A DNA stretch of 64,000 nucleotides from Mesorhizobium terrae (GTDB taxonomy: Bacteria > Pseudomonadota > Alphaproteobacteria > Rhizobiales > Rhizobiaceae). The notes beneath the pieces were generated by a model. It was not told the origin of the DNA. It searched no databases and saw only the letters and a list, made by a program, of their open reading frames with translations. The stretch is from the NCBI RefSeq assembly GCF_008727715.1, contig NZ_CP044218.1, forward strand, positions 5,563,501-5,627,500, written 5' to 3'. The position numbers and the translations under genes are program-made. Of this stretch, positions 36,609 to 45,967 are shown in pieces (position 1 is the first letter of the stretch; the number at the start of each line of letters is the position of its first letter).

Positions 36609-38237
36609 CTAATCGGTCGGCAGGCGATAGTCGCGGAACTGGGCGCGCAGCGTGCTTTTCTGGATCTTGCCGGTGGCCGTGTGCGGGATCTCGGCGACGA
36701 AGGCGACGTCATCGGGCATCCACCATTTGGCGATCTTGCCCTGCATGAAGCCGAGGATCTCGTCCTTCGACAGATCCTTGCCGGGTTTCTTCACCACCAC
36801 CAGCAGCGGCCGCTCGTCCCATTTGGAATGGCGCACGCCGATCGCCGCCGCCTCGGCGATGTCGGGATGACTGACCGCAAGGTTTTCGAGCTCGATGGTC
36901 GAAATCCACTCGCCGCCGGACTTGATGACATCCTTGGCACGGTCGGTGATCTGCATATAGCCGTTGGGATCGATATGAGCGACATCGCCGGTGTCGAACC
37001 AACCGTCGGCGTCGAATTGTTCGGTGCCCGCGCCGCCATAATAGGCGCGCGCCACCGCCGGGCCGCGCACCTTCAGTCGGCCGAAGGTCTTGCCGTCCCA
37101 GGGATGCTCGTTGTCATTGTCATCAGTCACCTTCATCTCGACGCCGAAAGGCGCGAAACCCTGGGTCTGCTGAATGTCGAGCCGCGCTTCGCCGGTCAGG
37201 CCGACATATTCCGGCTTCAGCGAACCCAGCGTGCCCAGCGGGCTCATCTCGGTCATGCCCCAGGCGTGGATGACCTGTACATCGTAGTTTTCCTGGAATT
37301 TCTGGGTGATGGCGCGCGGGCAGGCCGAACCGCCGATCACCACCTTGTCGAGATAGGGCAGCTTCTTGCCGGTCTCCTCCAGATATTGCAGCAGCATCAG
37401 CCACACCGTCGGCACGGCTGCGGTGAAACTCACCTTTTCGGTGTCGAGCAGTTCATAGATGGAGGCGCCATCCATCTTGCCGCCGGGCATCACCATCTTG
37501 GCGCCGATCATCGGGCCAGACTGGCCGAGCCCCCAGGCATTGGCGTGGAACATCGGCACCACCGGCATGATGACGGCGCGTGAAGAGATGCCCATCGCGT
37601 CGGGCATGGCCGCGATCATGGCGTGCAGCACATTGGAACGATGGCTGTAGAGGACGCCCTTGGGGTCGCCGGTCGTGCCGGAGGTGTAACACATGCCGGC
37701 GGCGGTGTTTTCGTCGAAGCTTGCCCAGCGGAAATCACCATCGGCTTCGGCCAGCCACTCCTCATAGGCCACGACATTGGGCAGCGCCGTTGCCGGCATG
37801 TGCGCGCTGTCGGTCAGGACGATCACCTTCTTCAGCGACGTCACCGAACCGGCGATCTTTTCCAGCAGCGGCATGAAGGTGAGGTCGACGAAGATCGCCC
37901 TATCCTCGGCGTGATTCATGATCCAGACGAGCTGTTCGGGGAACAGGCGTGGATTGAGCGTGTGATAGACGGCGCCGATGCCCATGATGCCGTACCAGGC
38001 CTCGATGTGGCGGGCCGTGTTCCAGGCGAGCGTGGCGATGCGGTCGCCGAGCCGGAAACCGTCGCGATCCAGGCGCTGCGCCACCTTTAGGGCGCGCTGC
38101 CTGATCTCGGCATAGGTGGTTCGCACGATCGGCCCCTCGCAGGAGCGCGAAACCACCTCGCGCTTGCCGTGCTGGGTGGCGGCATTGTCCAATATCTTGT
38201 GGCAAAGCAGCGGCCATTGCTGCATCAGTCCAAGCAT
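36609..38237 (-). CDS. Medium/long-chain acyl-CoA synthetase (AMP-binding)
   Basis: Activates a fatty or other carboxylic acid to its acyl-CoA through an acyl-adenylate, in the cytoplasm. 542 residues from the ATG at 38237, which has GAGGAGG 6 nt upstream; the open frame extends 20 codons further but without such a site. Motifs: P-loop YTSGTTGDPKGVLYSH, HAWGMTEMSPLGT (A5), GWFDTGDVAHIDPNGYMQI (A7) and the C-terminal Lys in TATGKIQK (A10). The pattern fits the fadD3/AlkK-like group of medium-chain ligases. Monocistronic as far as visible. Confidence 0.92.
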   Translation of the reverse strand: MLGLMQQWPLLCHKILDNAATQHGKREVVSRSCEGPIVRTTYAEIRQRALKVAQRLDRDGFRLGDRIATLAWNTARHIEAWYGIMGIGAVYHTLNPRLFPEQLVWIMNHAEDRAIFVDLTFMPLLEKIAGSVTSLKKVIVLTDSAHMPATALPNVVAYEEWLAEADGDFRWASFDENTAAGMCYTSGTTGDPKGVLYSHRSNVLHAMIAAMPDAMGISSRAVIMPVVPMFHANAWGLGQSGPMIGAKMVMPGGKMDGASIYELLDTEKVSFTAAVPTVWLMLLQYLEETGKKLPYLDKVVIGGSACPRAITQKFQENYDVQVIHAWGMTEMSPLGTLGSLKPEYVGLTGEARLDIQQTQGFAPFGVEMKVTDDNDNEHPWDGKTFGRLKVRGPAVARAYYGGAGTEQFDADGWFDTGDVAHIDPNGYMQITDRAKDVIKSGGEWISTIELENLAVSHPDIAEAAAIGVRHSKWDERPLLVVVKKPGKDLSKDEILGFMQGKIAKWWMPDDVAFVAEIPHTATGKIQKSTLRAQFRDYRLPTD

Positions 38238-38431
38238 GCGGTTCCTCCTCTTCTGTATTTTTTGCAGCATTGTGGAAGGAACTGCGGGAAAGTCCATAGT
38301 GCCGCAAGGTCAGTGGCACACCCCAAAAAGCCCAATACCCGGGCGAATCTGCCTCTACCATTGTCAAGTCGGCCAAAGTCTGCATAGATTTGAGACGGCG
38401 GGACGCAATTGGCGAGACGAATGAGGTTCGC

Positions 38432-38788
38432 ATGGACCCGCAAATCGACGATAAAGCCCTGGAATCCGCGCTTGAAGAAAGCCTCGGCGAACTGACGTCG
38501 GTGCCCAAGGCGGTCTCCACCGAAGACTTTGCTTCCGTGGTAGATGGCGCGCTTGAAGCCGTCGGCGGAAAACTGCTGTTCAGCATGTGCGTGGCCAACA
38601 ACGGCACCGACGAGCATGTCGCCGCCGCCTCGGTCGGCGAAGGCGAGAGCCGGCAGTTCCTGCTCTTGTCGCTGCCGACGCAAGGCGGCTCGCTAAAGGT
38701 GGAAACCGCATCCAAGAGCGACAACCCGGTGGCCGGCATCGCCGCCGCCTATGCCGGGCTGATGGATGCGTTGAAGGTCGCCGCGTAA
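38432..38788 (+). CDS. Small conserved hypothetical protein
   Basis: 118 residues, acidic, no signal peptide or membrane span. Start chosen at the ATG at 38432 (GAGG upstream); 14 further codons are open upstream. Features: ALESALEESLGELTSVPKAV in the first third and GESRQFLLLSLPT, AGIAAAYAGLMDALKVA at the end. I do not recognise the family. High-GC codon use like its neighbours supports a real gene. It is followed 91 nt later by the DUF427 gene on the same strand. Confidence 0.6.
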   Translation: MDPQIDDKALESALEESLGELTSVPKAVSTEDFASVVDGALEAVGGKLLFSMCVANNGTDEHVAAASVGEGESRQFLLLSLPTQGGSLKVETASKSDNPVAGIAAAYAGLMDALKVAA

Positions 38789-38879
38789 GGTCGAGGCCTC
38801 TGCCGGCGACAGCGTCGCTGCATTGCTGGTTGGGCCCGCTGCCCTGCCCTATATTGGGCTTGAGCAACGGAGGTGCCTC

Positions 38880-39263
38880 ATGGACCGAAATCCCTCGCCC
38901 GGCTTCAAGCGCAATCCCGGCCACACCATCACCGTCAGACCTTATCAGGGTACGGTGACCGTCGGTTTCGCCGGCGCGGTGATTGCGACCTCCGACCGTG
39001 CGCAACTTTTGCAAGAAGCGAACTATCCGCCGGTGCTCTACATGCCCTTCGCCGACATCCGCTTCGATGCGCTGACCCCGAGCGACACCTCGACCCATTG
39101 TCCCTACAAGGGCGACGCCAGCTACTGGAGCGCCGGCGCTGGCGGCGAAACGTGCAGGGATGTGATGTGGGCCTACCAGGACCCTTATGACGAGATGCTC
39201 GCCATCAAGGACAACGGTGCTTTCTATCCCGACCGGGTCGATATCCGGACAAGCGGGGCATAG
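38880..39263 (+). CDS. DUF427 domain-containing protein
   Basis: 127 residues from the ATG at 38880 with GGAGG 7 nt upstream. The DUF427 signature is complete: HTITVRPYQGTVTVGFAGAVIA, PPVLYMPFADIR, STHCPYKGDASYWS, and WAYQDPYDEMLAIKDN..FYPDRVDI. Family members are small beta-rich cytoplasmic proteins without an established reaction. Possibly cotranscribed with the small gene before it. Confidence 0.9.
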   Translation: MDRNPSPGFKRNPGHTITVRPYQGTVTVGFAGAVIATSDRAQLLQEANYPPVLYMPFADIRFDALTPSDTSTHCPYKGDASYWSAGAGGETCRDVMWAYQDPYDEMLAIKDNGAFYPDRVDIRTSGA

Positions 39264-39511
39264 TCCACCTAGGAGGCTCGCTCGGCTGCGAACCCAGCGA
39301 TCATGCGGACGCACCGCTTCTTCGGCGCCAACTTCCACCCCGGGCCTGATCCAACTTCGAAAATGGCCAGCAGCAAAAGGTCCTTTTCTTGCGCGACGGT
39401 ACCGATTCACGGCCGGCGACCTGGCTCTTCCGATAGGTCCGCCGAGGCCCAACCTGACGCGGCATATCCGCCGATACTGGGGCTTCGAACACAGGAATTC
39501 CGGGAAAGCAT

Positions 39512-40149
39512 ATGCACTACACGCTCCACGCCGCGCCAGGTTCGTGCTCCTTCGCGCCTCACATCGTGCTTGAAGAGATCGGCGGTCCTATTCGCTGGCG
39601 CTGATGTCGCCCGGGCATCCTGAAGCCAGAACCGAGGAGTTTCGCCGACTGAACCCGAAGGGGCGTATCCCGGTCCTGCTCGCCGTGAACTTCAACCTCA
39701 CCGAAGCCCCGGCAATCCTCCTGCATCTTGGCCTCACCAATCCCGACGCGGGGCTATTGGGAAGCGATGCGCCGAGCATCGTCCGCTCGGTCGAGTGGTT
39801 CAACTGGCTGTCGAGCGCGGTTCACGCCGTGGCGGTTCGCATGGTCTGGCGACCCGATTTCTTCCTGCCAGACGAGACCCTGTACGAACCCCTGGTCAAC
39901 AAGGGCAAGGAGCACCTGCTCTCGGCATTCACACTCATCGAAACCAAGCTGATGGACCGGACCTGGGCGGTGGGCGACAGCTACTCCGTCGTCGACCCCT
40001 ATCTGCTGGTCTTCTACCGGTGGGGAAACCGCATGGCCATCGACATGCGCAACGGCTATCCGGCCTGGACCGCGCATGCCAGCCGCTTGGAAGCACGCGC
40101 GGCCGTGCAACGTGCCATGTCCCAGGAAGGGATATCGCTCTGGAAATAG
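39512..40149 (+). pseudogene. Glutathione S-transferase, single frameshift
   Basis: From the ATG at 39512 the frame reads a GST N-terminus (MHYTLHAAPGSCSFAPHIVL, then EEIGGP) and stops at 39602-39604. In another frame the protein continues without loss: YSLALMSPGHPEARTEEFRR, NPKGRIPVL, then the C-terminal helical domain to 40149 (SVVDPYLLVFYRWG). One missing base near 39586-39590 explains the break. Either an inactivated gene or a sequencing error; the remainder is intact and well conserved. A 181-residue product starting at 39604 would lack the glutathione-binding fold. Confidence 0.8.
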
Positions 40150-40213
40150 GCCGGGCAGATCCCAAGTGCGAGCGACATACCGGCCTCGCTGATAGCGAGG
40201 CAATCTCTGTCCA

Positions 40214-40915
40214 CTAACTCCGCTGCGGCGCGAGGCCATCAAGCAGGAAGTCGAGGCCCTTGCGGAAGGTGCCGTCCCAATCGTCGTCCAACAGCAGGCG
40301 GGAGCGTTCGATTGTCGGGTATCGTTCGCCGAGACGTGTCAGGCGCTGCTGCGCGGCGGCCCTGTCGTCGTCCGATGGGCCGAAGCTCGCCCGGGTGATG
40401 GTGGCGCCCATCACATAGTTCCAAAGCGACCATATCGCGGCGTTCAAATCCGCGTCCGTCACACCGGCTTTGGACAATGTCCTGCTCAAGAGCTCCAAGC
40501 GACCGAGGATATTCGGGCCGAGCGCCCGGCGCGGCAACAGCGACGCCGACCAGGGATGGCGCAGCATGTTCGCGCGCCAGTCTTCGAGCATGTGAGCGAC
40601 TTCCGCACGCCAATCCCGAGATTCAACGATTTCAGGCGGTCCGCCATAGTCAAGCACCGCGTCGAGCGCCAGATCGAAGACATCCTCCTTGTTGTCGACG
40701 TGCCAATACAGGCTCATTACGCCCGAGCCAAGGCGATCGGCCAGCCCACGCATCGTCAATCCGTCCACCCCTGCGGCGTCCAGCAACTCCACCGCCGTCG
40801 CCACGATACGCTCGCGCGAAAGCGACGGTTCACCACGCGGCTCCTGCGCCGGCTGAGGCTGCGCACTTGTCCGTGGAGACCGGTTTTTGCGGGCGCCGCT
40901 AGGTTTGGCTGACAT
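40214..40915 (-). CDS. TetR/AcrR family transcriptional regulator
   Basis: 233 residues. N-terminal helix-turn-helix at about 33-80 (LSRERIVATAVELLDAAGV, LTMRGLADRLGSGVMSLYWH) preceded by a basic, Pro/Ser-rich tail; C-terminal ligand domain of the tetracycline-repressor type (about 90-230). Divergently transcribed from the exported RidA gene, with a strong palindromic operator between them, so it most likely represses itself and ridA. The ligand is unknown. Confidence 0.88.
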   Translation of the reverse strand: MSAKPSGARKNRSPRTSAQPQPAQEPRGEPSLSRERIVATAVELLDAAGVDGLTMRGLADRLGSGVMSLYWHVDNKEDVFDLALDAVLDYGGPPEIVESRDWRAEVAHMLEDWRANMLRHPWSASLLPRRALGPNILGRLELLSRTLSKAGVTDADLNAAIWSLWNYVMGATITRASFGPSDDDRAAAQQRLTRLGERYPTIERSRLLLDDDWDGTFRKGLDFLLDGLAPQRS

Positions 40916-40982
40916 CCGTCTTCCTCGCTGATCGGAACCTCTGTTTTTGGCAGGCGACGTCAGGAATGTCGATGCCGGACGG

Positions 40983-41031
40983 TTGACTCGTACGTTGTAC
41001 CATATAATGACTCGTATAACGTACGAGTCAA
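40983..41031. promoter_or_regulatory. TetR operator / divergent promoter
   Basis: Perfect inverted repeat TTGACTCGTACGTT (40983-40996) and its reverse complement (41018-41031). A third half-site TGACTCGTA lies inside (41009-41017). For the tetR gene a TTGACT -35 (41026-41031) and TTATAT-like -10 at 18-bp spacing fall within the repeat; TATAAT at 41003-41008 is available for the plus strand. Binding by the adjacent TetR protein is inferred. Confidence 0.75.
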
Positions 41032-41111
41032 TCGCGGGACGACGAGGTTGGAGATGAACCAGACCGGCCGCGAGGGCTTATTACGGCAATCCGCGGAGCC
41101 AGGGGAAAACC

Positions 41112-41600
41112 ATGTCACGCACAATCAACAATCTGCTTATTGGAGGCCTGATCATCATGACCCTAGGAGTTCCCACAGCCGCGAAGGCGAGCGAGAACGG
41201 ACGGAAACCGACCATCGTCAATCCGCAAGGTCTCTACGATCCCGCCCCGTTCGGCTACAGCCATGCCGTCGTCGCGCCCGCCGGAAGCCGGGTTGCCTAC
41301 ATCGCTGGCCAGGGCGGAATGGACAGCACCGGCACGCTGTCGCCCGATTTCGCGGTTCAGGTGAAACAGGCCTATACCAATCTGCGCACCGTGCTGGATG
41401 GCGTCGGGGCGAAACCGGACCAGGTCATCAAGCTCACGATCTTCGTGGTCGATCACGACATGTCCAAACTTGGCGTGCTGACCCAGAACGTCCAGGAGAT
41501 GTTCGGCGCGGCGCTGCCGGCGCAGACGCTGGTCCCGGTGCCGAAGCTGGCGCTCGACGGCATGCTGTTCGAGGTGGAAGCCGTGGCCGTACTCGACTAG
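41112..41600 (+). CDS. Exported RidA/YjgF family protein
   Basis: 162 residues. Signal peptide in the first 26 residues (NNLLIGGLIIMTLGVPTAAKA), so the mature protein should be periplasmic. RidA domain: YDPAPFGYSHAVVAPAG, VAYIAGQGGMDSTG, QVKQAYTNLRTVLDGVGA, VIKLTIFVVDHD, and a C-terminal VPVPKLALDGMLFEVEAVAV. The Arg that binds the carboxylate in enamine-deaminating RidA (usually in R.A..) is not obvious, so deaminase activity is uncertain. Target of the divergent TetR regulator by position. Confidence 0.85.
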   Translation: MSRTINNLLIGGLIIMTLGVPTAAKASENGRKPTIVNPQGLYDPAPFGYSHAVVAPAGSRVAYIAGQGGMDSTGTLSPDFAVQVKQAYTNLRTVLDGVGAKPDQVIKLTIFVVDHDMSKLGVLTQNVQEMFGAALPAQTLVPVPKLALDGMLFEVEAVAVLD

Positions 41601-41691
41601 GCCGAAACTGGCACACTTTTCAATTCCGGAGGCGCCGTCGGCCCGTGCCTCTGAAATTGTAAGCAAACTAGCAGGAAACGGGAGGCGGCCC

Positions 41692-42447
41692 TCAGTACCC
41701 CGCCACGGTTTGCGCGGTGGTGCCGTGCGAGCCTTCGGCCGGCACGTCGGACAATTTGACGAAGGAAAAGCCCTTCGCCTTGAGGTCGAGGATGCCCTTG
41801 GCGACACCGTCGCCGGCGGCATGGGTCGGCTGGTTGATGTGAGCGATGACGACATCGCCATCATGCGCGGCGGCGATGCGTTTCTGGGCGGTCGCCGCAC
41901 CCAGCAGCGAGCCGCCGTCGCCATTCACCGAATAGCCGGCGACGCGCAGGCCGAGTTGGCGGATCTGCGCGATGGCCGAGGGGCTGTAGCGGGCGGTGGC
42001 GCCACGGAACCAACGCGGCGCCACGGCACCGGTAGCCTTGATGGCAGCGGCACCGCCTTCCACTTCCGCCTTTACGGCGTCAGGCGAACCGGCAGCCGCG
42101 ATGCCATAGATACTGGCCGGCCGATCGACCGCCGGCACATGCGTGGCGCCATGATCCTCGATCTCGAACAGGTCCGGATGCGCCTGCATTTCGGCCAGCA
42201 CGTCCTTGTTGCGCTTCAGCCAGCGGCTGGTGACGAAGATGGTCGCCGGCACGCGGTTGTCGATCAGTGTCGAGAGGATGCGCCGGTCGGTCTTGCCCAT
42301 GCAGGCATCGAAGGTCAGTGCCACACGCGGCGAAGCCTTGCCGCCCGGCGCGATGCGCAGGGTGGGCTCGACGAGGTCCTGGTCCTTGGCCGAGGCGACT
42401 CCCGCCAGAAGCAGGGCCGCCAGGGCAACGCTGGAAAACAGGCGCAT
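41692..42447 (-). CDS. Polysaccharide deacetylase family protein, exported
   Basis: 251 residues with a signal peptide (residues 1-20, cleavage after VASA). NodB-homology domain: the usual TFDDG is TFDAC here (D47, A48), keeping the general-base Asp but lacking the usual metal-ligand Asp; the H-x3-H metal pair is kept (HGATH, H99/H103); RWFRGATARYS and a late His in VVIAHINQPTHA follow. Likely periplasmic, acting on peptidoglycan or exopolysaccharide. Convergent with ridA; downstream of ppdK on the same strand but with 93 nt between them. Confidence 0.85.
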   Translation of the reverse strand: MRLFSSVALAALLLAGVASAKDQDLVEPTLRIAPGGKASPRVALTFDACMGKTDRRILSTLIDNRVPATIFVTSRWLKRNKDVLAEMQAHPDLFEIEDHGATHVPAVDRPASIYGIAAAGSPDAVKAEVEGGAAAIKATGAVAPRWFRGATARYSPSAIAQIRQLGLRVAGYSVNGDGGSLLGAATAQKRIAAAHDGDVVIAHINQPTHAAGDGVAKGILDLKAKGFSFVKLSDVPAEGSHGTTAQTVAGY

Positions 42448-42540
42448 CCCGGCTCCCGTTGTTTCGTTTCAACCCGCATTGGCGCCGGAAAGCGGCGATC
42501 TCGTGACCTCCGCCACCCGATCAGGCGAAGTTGACCGGCC

Positions 42541-45204
42541 TTACTTGCCAGCTACCGCCGCCTGCGCCGCCGCCAGCCTGGCGATCGGCACGCGGAAGGG
42601 CGAGCAGGAAACGTAGTCCAGCCCGACTTCCTCGCAGAAATGGATCGAGGCCGGGTCGCCGCCATGTTCGCCGCAGATGCCGAGCTTGATCGAAGGCCTT
42701 GTACCCCTGCCCTTTTCGGCGGCCATGCGCACCAGTTCGCCGACGCCGTCGCGGTCCAGCGACACGAACGGGTCCTGCTCGATGATACCCTTCTGGCGAT
42801 AGGTCTCGAGGAAGGATGCGGCGTCGTCGCGGCTGATGCCGAAAGTGGTCTGCGTCAGGTCGTTGGTGCCGAAGGAGAAGAATTCCGCCGTCTCGGCGAT
42901 GACATGGGCGCGGATCGCCGCGCGCGGCAGTTCGATCATCGTGCCGGTCAGATACTCGATCTTGACACCGGTCTCGGCCATCACCGCCTTGGCCACCTGG
43001 TCGATGCGCGTCTTGACGTAGTCCAGCTCCTTCACGATGCCGACCAGTGGCACCATGATTTCGGGCACCACCAGCGCGCCCGCCTTGCGGCCGGCCTCGA
43101 CGGCCGCCTCGAAGATAGCGCGCGCCTGCATCTCGGCGATCTCAGGATAGGAGACGGCGAGCCGGCAGCCGCGATGACCGAGCATCGGGTTGAACTCGTG
43201 CAATGCCTCGGTGCGCTGGCGCAGCTTGTCGGCCGGCACGTTCATGGCGGCGGCGACCTCGGCGATCTCCTCCTCGGTCTTGGGCAGGAACTCGTGCAGC
43301 GGCGGGTCGAGCAGGCGAATGGTCACCGGCAGGCCGGCCATGATCTCGAACAGCTCGAGGAAGTCCGAGCGCTGCATCGGCAACAGCTTGGCGAGCGCCG
43401 CTCGGCGGTCCTTCTCCGTGTCGGCCAGGATCATCTCGCGCATGGCGATGATGCGGGCACCGTCGAAGAACATGTGCTCGGTGCGGCAAAGACCGATACC
43501 CTCGGCGCCGAAGGAGCGCGCCATGCGGGCATCCGCCGGCGTTTCGGCGTTGGTGCGCACCTTCATGCGGCGCGTGGCGTCGGCCCATTCCATGATCGCG
43601 GCGAAATCGCCGGACAGTTCGGGCTGCAGCATCGGCACCGAGCCCTTCAACACTTGGCCATTGCCGCCATCGATGGTGATGACGTCACCCTTCTTGAAGG
43701 CGGCGCCAAGCGCGATCAGCGTGCCGGTCTTGTGATCGACGCGCAGCGAGCCGGCGCCCGACACGCACGGCTTGCCCATGCCGCGCGCCACCACCGCCGC
43801 ATGACTGGTCATGCCGCCGCGCGTGGTCAGAATACCCTCGGCGGCGTGCATGCCGTGGATGTCCTCGGGGCTCGTCTCGACACGAACGAGGATGGCCTTG
43901 CGGCCCTGCGACTTCAGTTCCTCGGCATCGTCCGACGAGAACACGATCTCGCCGGTCGCCGCCCCCGGCGAGGCCGGCAGGCCGATGCCGATGACATGGC
44001 GCTCGGCCTTCGGGTCGATGGTCGGGTGCAGCAACTGGTCGAGCGAAGCCGGATCGATGCGGGCGACCGCCTCTTCCTTCGAGATCAGGCCTTCAGTGGC
44101 CATGTCGACGGCGATCTTCAGCGCCGCCTTGGCGGTGCGCTTGCCCGAACGGGTCTGCAGCATCCACAGCTTGCCGCGCTCGATGGTGAATTCGAGGTCC
44201 TGCATGTCGCGATAGTGCTTTTCGAGCCGGTTCGAAATGGCGACGAAACTGGCGAAGGCCTCGGGCATCAGCTTCTGCAGCGATGGCTTATCGGAGCCGG
44301 CGGCGATGCGGGCGGCCTCGGTGATGTTCTGCGGGGTGCGGATGCCGGCAACGACATCCTCGCCCTGCGCGTTCACCAGGAACTCGCCATAGAGCATCTT
44401 GTCGCCGGTGGACGGATTGCGGGTAAAGGCGACGCCGGTGGCCGAAGTCTCGCCCATATTGCCGAACACCATCGCCTGCACGTTGACGGCGGTGCCCCAG
44501 CTTTCGGGAATGTCGTGCAGGCGGCGATAGGTGATGGCGCGCGTGTTCATCCAGCTGGAGAACACTGCTCCGACCGCGCCCCACAATTGCTCGCGCGGGT
44601 CCTGGGGGAAGGGCCGGCCCAATTCTTCCTCGACCTTGGCCTTGTAGAGGGAAATGACGCCCTGCCATTCCATGGCCGAAAGCTCGGTGTCGAGCTCATA
44701 ACCGAGACCGGCCTTCTGGTCTTCCAGGATTTCCTCGAAGACCTCGTGGTCGAGGCCCATGACGACGTCGGAATACATCTGGATGAAACGGCGGTAGCTG
44801 TCATAGGCAAACCGCGCGTCGCCGGAATCGGCGGCCAGCGCCTCGACCGTCTCGTCGTTCAGGCCGAGATTGAGCACGGTGTCCATCATGCCGGGCATGG
44901 ACGCGCGGGATCCCGAACGCACCGAAACCAAGAGCAGCTGGCCGGGATCACCGAATTGGCGGCCAGCGATGCGGCCGATATGGCCGAGCGCCTCCTCGAC
45001 ATCGGCTTCGAGTGTCACCGGATAGGCGCGGTCGTTGGCGTAATAATGGGTGCAGGCTTCGGCGGTGATGGTAAAGCCCGGAGGCACCGGCAGCCCCAGG
45101 CTGCACATCTCGGCCAGGTTGGCACCCTTGCCACCCAGCAGATTCTTGTCTCCAGCGCGGCCCTCGGCCGCTCCGTCGCCAAAGGTGTAGACCCACTTGG
45201 TCAT
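42541..45204 (-). CDS. ppdK: Pyruvate, phosphate dikinase
   Basis: Interconverts pyruvate + ATP + Pi and phosphoenolpyruvate + AMP + PPi. 887 residues, full length. N-terminal ATP-grasp domain (GDGAAEGRAGDKNLLGGKGANL; GSRASMPGMMDTVLN), central swivelling phosphohistidine domain with H468 in GGMTSHAAVVARGMGKPC, and C-terminal PEP-utilising barrel (FGAEGIGLCRTEHMF; FGTNDLTQTTFGISRDD; GICGEHGGDP, whose Cys is the catalytic base region). Stands alone with its own promoter upstream of 45204 and GAGGAGC close to the ATG. Confidence 0.97.
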   Translation of the reverse strand: MTKWVYTFGDGAAEGRAGDKNLLGGKGANLAEMCSLGLPVPPGFTITAEACTHYYANDRAYPVTLEADVEEALGHIGRIAGRQFGDPGQLLLVSVRSGSRASMPGMMDTVLNLGLNDETVEALAADSGDARFAYDSYRRFIQMYSDVVMGLDHEVFEEILEDQKAGLGYELDTELSAMEWQGVISLYKAKVEEELGRPFPQDPREQLWGAVGAVFSSWMNTRAITYRRLHDIPESWGTAVNVQAMVFGNMGETSATGVAFTRNPSTGDKMLYGEFLVNAQGEDVVAGIRTPQNITEAARIAAGSDKPSLQKLMPEAFASFVAISNRLEKHYRDMQDLEFTIERGKLWMLQTRSGKRTAKAALKIAVDMATEGLISKEEAVARIDPASLDQLLHPTIDPKAERHVIGIGLPASPGAATGEIVFSSDDAEELKSQGRKAILVRVETSPEDIHGMHAAEGILTTRGGMTSHAAVVARGMGKPCVSGAGSLRVDHKTGTLIALGAAFKKGDVITIDGGNGQVLKGSVPMLQPELSGDFAAIMEWADATRRMKVRTNAETPADARMARSFGAEGIGLCRTEHMFFDGARIIAMREMILADTEKDRRAALAKLLPMQRSDFLELFEIMAGLPVTIRLLDPPLHEFLPKTEEEIAEVAAAMNVPADKLRQRTEALHEFNPMLGHRGCRLAVSYPEIAEMQARAIFEAAVEAGRKAGALVVPEIMVPLVGIVKELDYVKTRIDQVAKAVMAETGVKIEYLTGTMIELPRAAIRAHVIAETAEFFSFGTNDLTQTTFGISRDDAASFLETYRQKGIIEQDPFVSLDRDGVGELVRMAAEKGRGTRPSIKLGICGEHGGDPASIHFCEEVGLDYVSCSPFRVPIARLAAAQAAVAGK

Positions 45205-45573
45205 GCTTGCTCCTCAGCCTGTTTGCGCCGCGGGGCCTCGCCCCGGGGTAAGCCTTGCGGCCTGCCTAGGATGCTGCGCTGCGAAAGGCAAGCGCTTGAA
45301 ACCTTGGCCGGCGCCTACAATCGATTAAGCCATTTTAGGGGTGGGTGATGTGTCTGAAATCGGGCAACCCGACCTATCCACAAGAGTGGCGGGATGCATC
45401 GCCGCCGGTTGCTTACGCGGCAAGGCCGCGGAATCAGCGGGCATAACCCCTGCGCCGGCGAAAGGTATCAGCGCCAAAGTACGGGCACGCACTATCTTCA
45501 TATCGCCAACCGCTTGAATTCTTGTCATTCTCCCCGCGATCGACTAGAACATAGCAAGAACAAGGAAACCATC
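45205..45573. other. Intergenic region between ppdK and the VOC gene
   Basis: 369 bp between divergent genes; it must hold the promoters of ppdK and of the VOC gene. Short open frames on both strands lack recognisable products. I see no strong palindrome or riboswitch-like structure. Confidence 0.45.
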
Positions 45574-45918
45574 ATGCGGCAGACAGGAAAGCTCGACTAT
45601 ATTGAAATGCCGGCCACCGGCGGCAAGCTGGACAACGTCAAGGCCTTCTACAGCGCCGCGTTCTCGTGGTCGTTCACCGACTATGGCCCGACGTATTCGG
45701 CCTTCAGCGAAGGACTGGATGGCGGCTTCGACGCCGATGCCACGGCCGCTGCGGCAAAACCGCTGCCGGTGCTCTATTCGCAGAAGCTGGAAGAGACGCT
45801 GAATGCCGTCACCAGCGCTGGCGGCACGATCGTCAAGCCGATCTTTTCTTTTCCGGGCGGCCGGCGTTTCCACTTCACCGACCCGGCCGGCAACGAGCTG
45901 GCGGTGTGGGGCGAATAA
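45574..45918 (+). CDS. VOC (glyoxalase/bleomycin-resistance) family protein
   Basis: 114 residues from the ATG at 45574 with AAGGA upstream. Single VOC unit with two beta-alpha-beta-beta-beta modules: LDYIEMPATGGKLDNVKAFY, FSWSFTDYGPTYSAF, then VTSAGGTIVKPIFSFPGGRR, FHFTDPAGNELAVWGE. The terminal Glu and the early positions can form a metal site in the dimer, but the reaction is not predictable. Upstream open frame to 45394 is not supported. Confidence 0.87.
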   Translation: MRQTGKLDYIEMPATGGKLDNVKAFYSAAFSWSFTDYGPTYSAFSEGLDGGFDADATAAAAKPLPVLYSQKLEETLNAVTSAGGTIVKPIFSFPGGRRFHFTDPAGNELAVWGE

Positions 45919-45967
45919 CGTGCGTCTGGCCAGGCGCGGCTCCGCCGCTCAACATGCCGACGATACC

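Noticed and set aside
38390..38431. Longer N-terminus for the small protein at 38432
   Set aside because: The extra 14 codons lack a ribosome site; the ATG at 38432 has GAGG upstream.
42640..45348. A 902-codon open frame on the plus strand opposite ppdK
   Set aside because: It is the antisense shadow of ppdK; composition is low-complexity (His, Gly, Ala, Asp rich) and no family motif is present, while the minus strand encodes a complete PPDK.
45325..45528. A 67-codon minus-strand open frame between ppdK and the VOC gene
   Set aside because: No ribosome site, no family resemblance, and it crosses the likely promoter region of both divergent genes.
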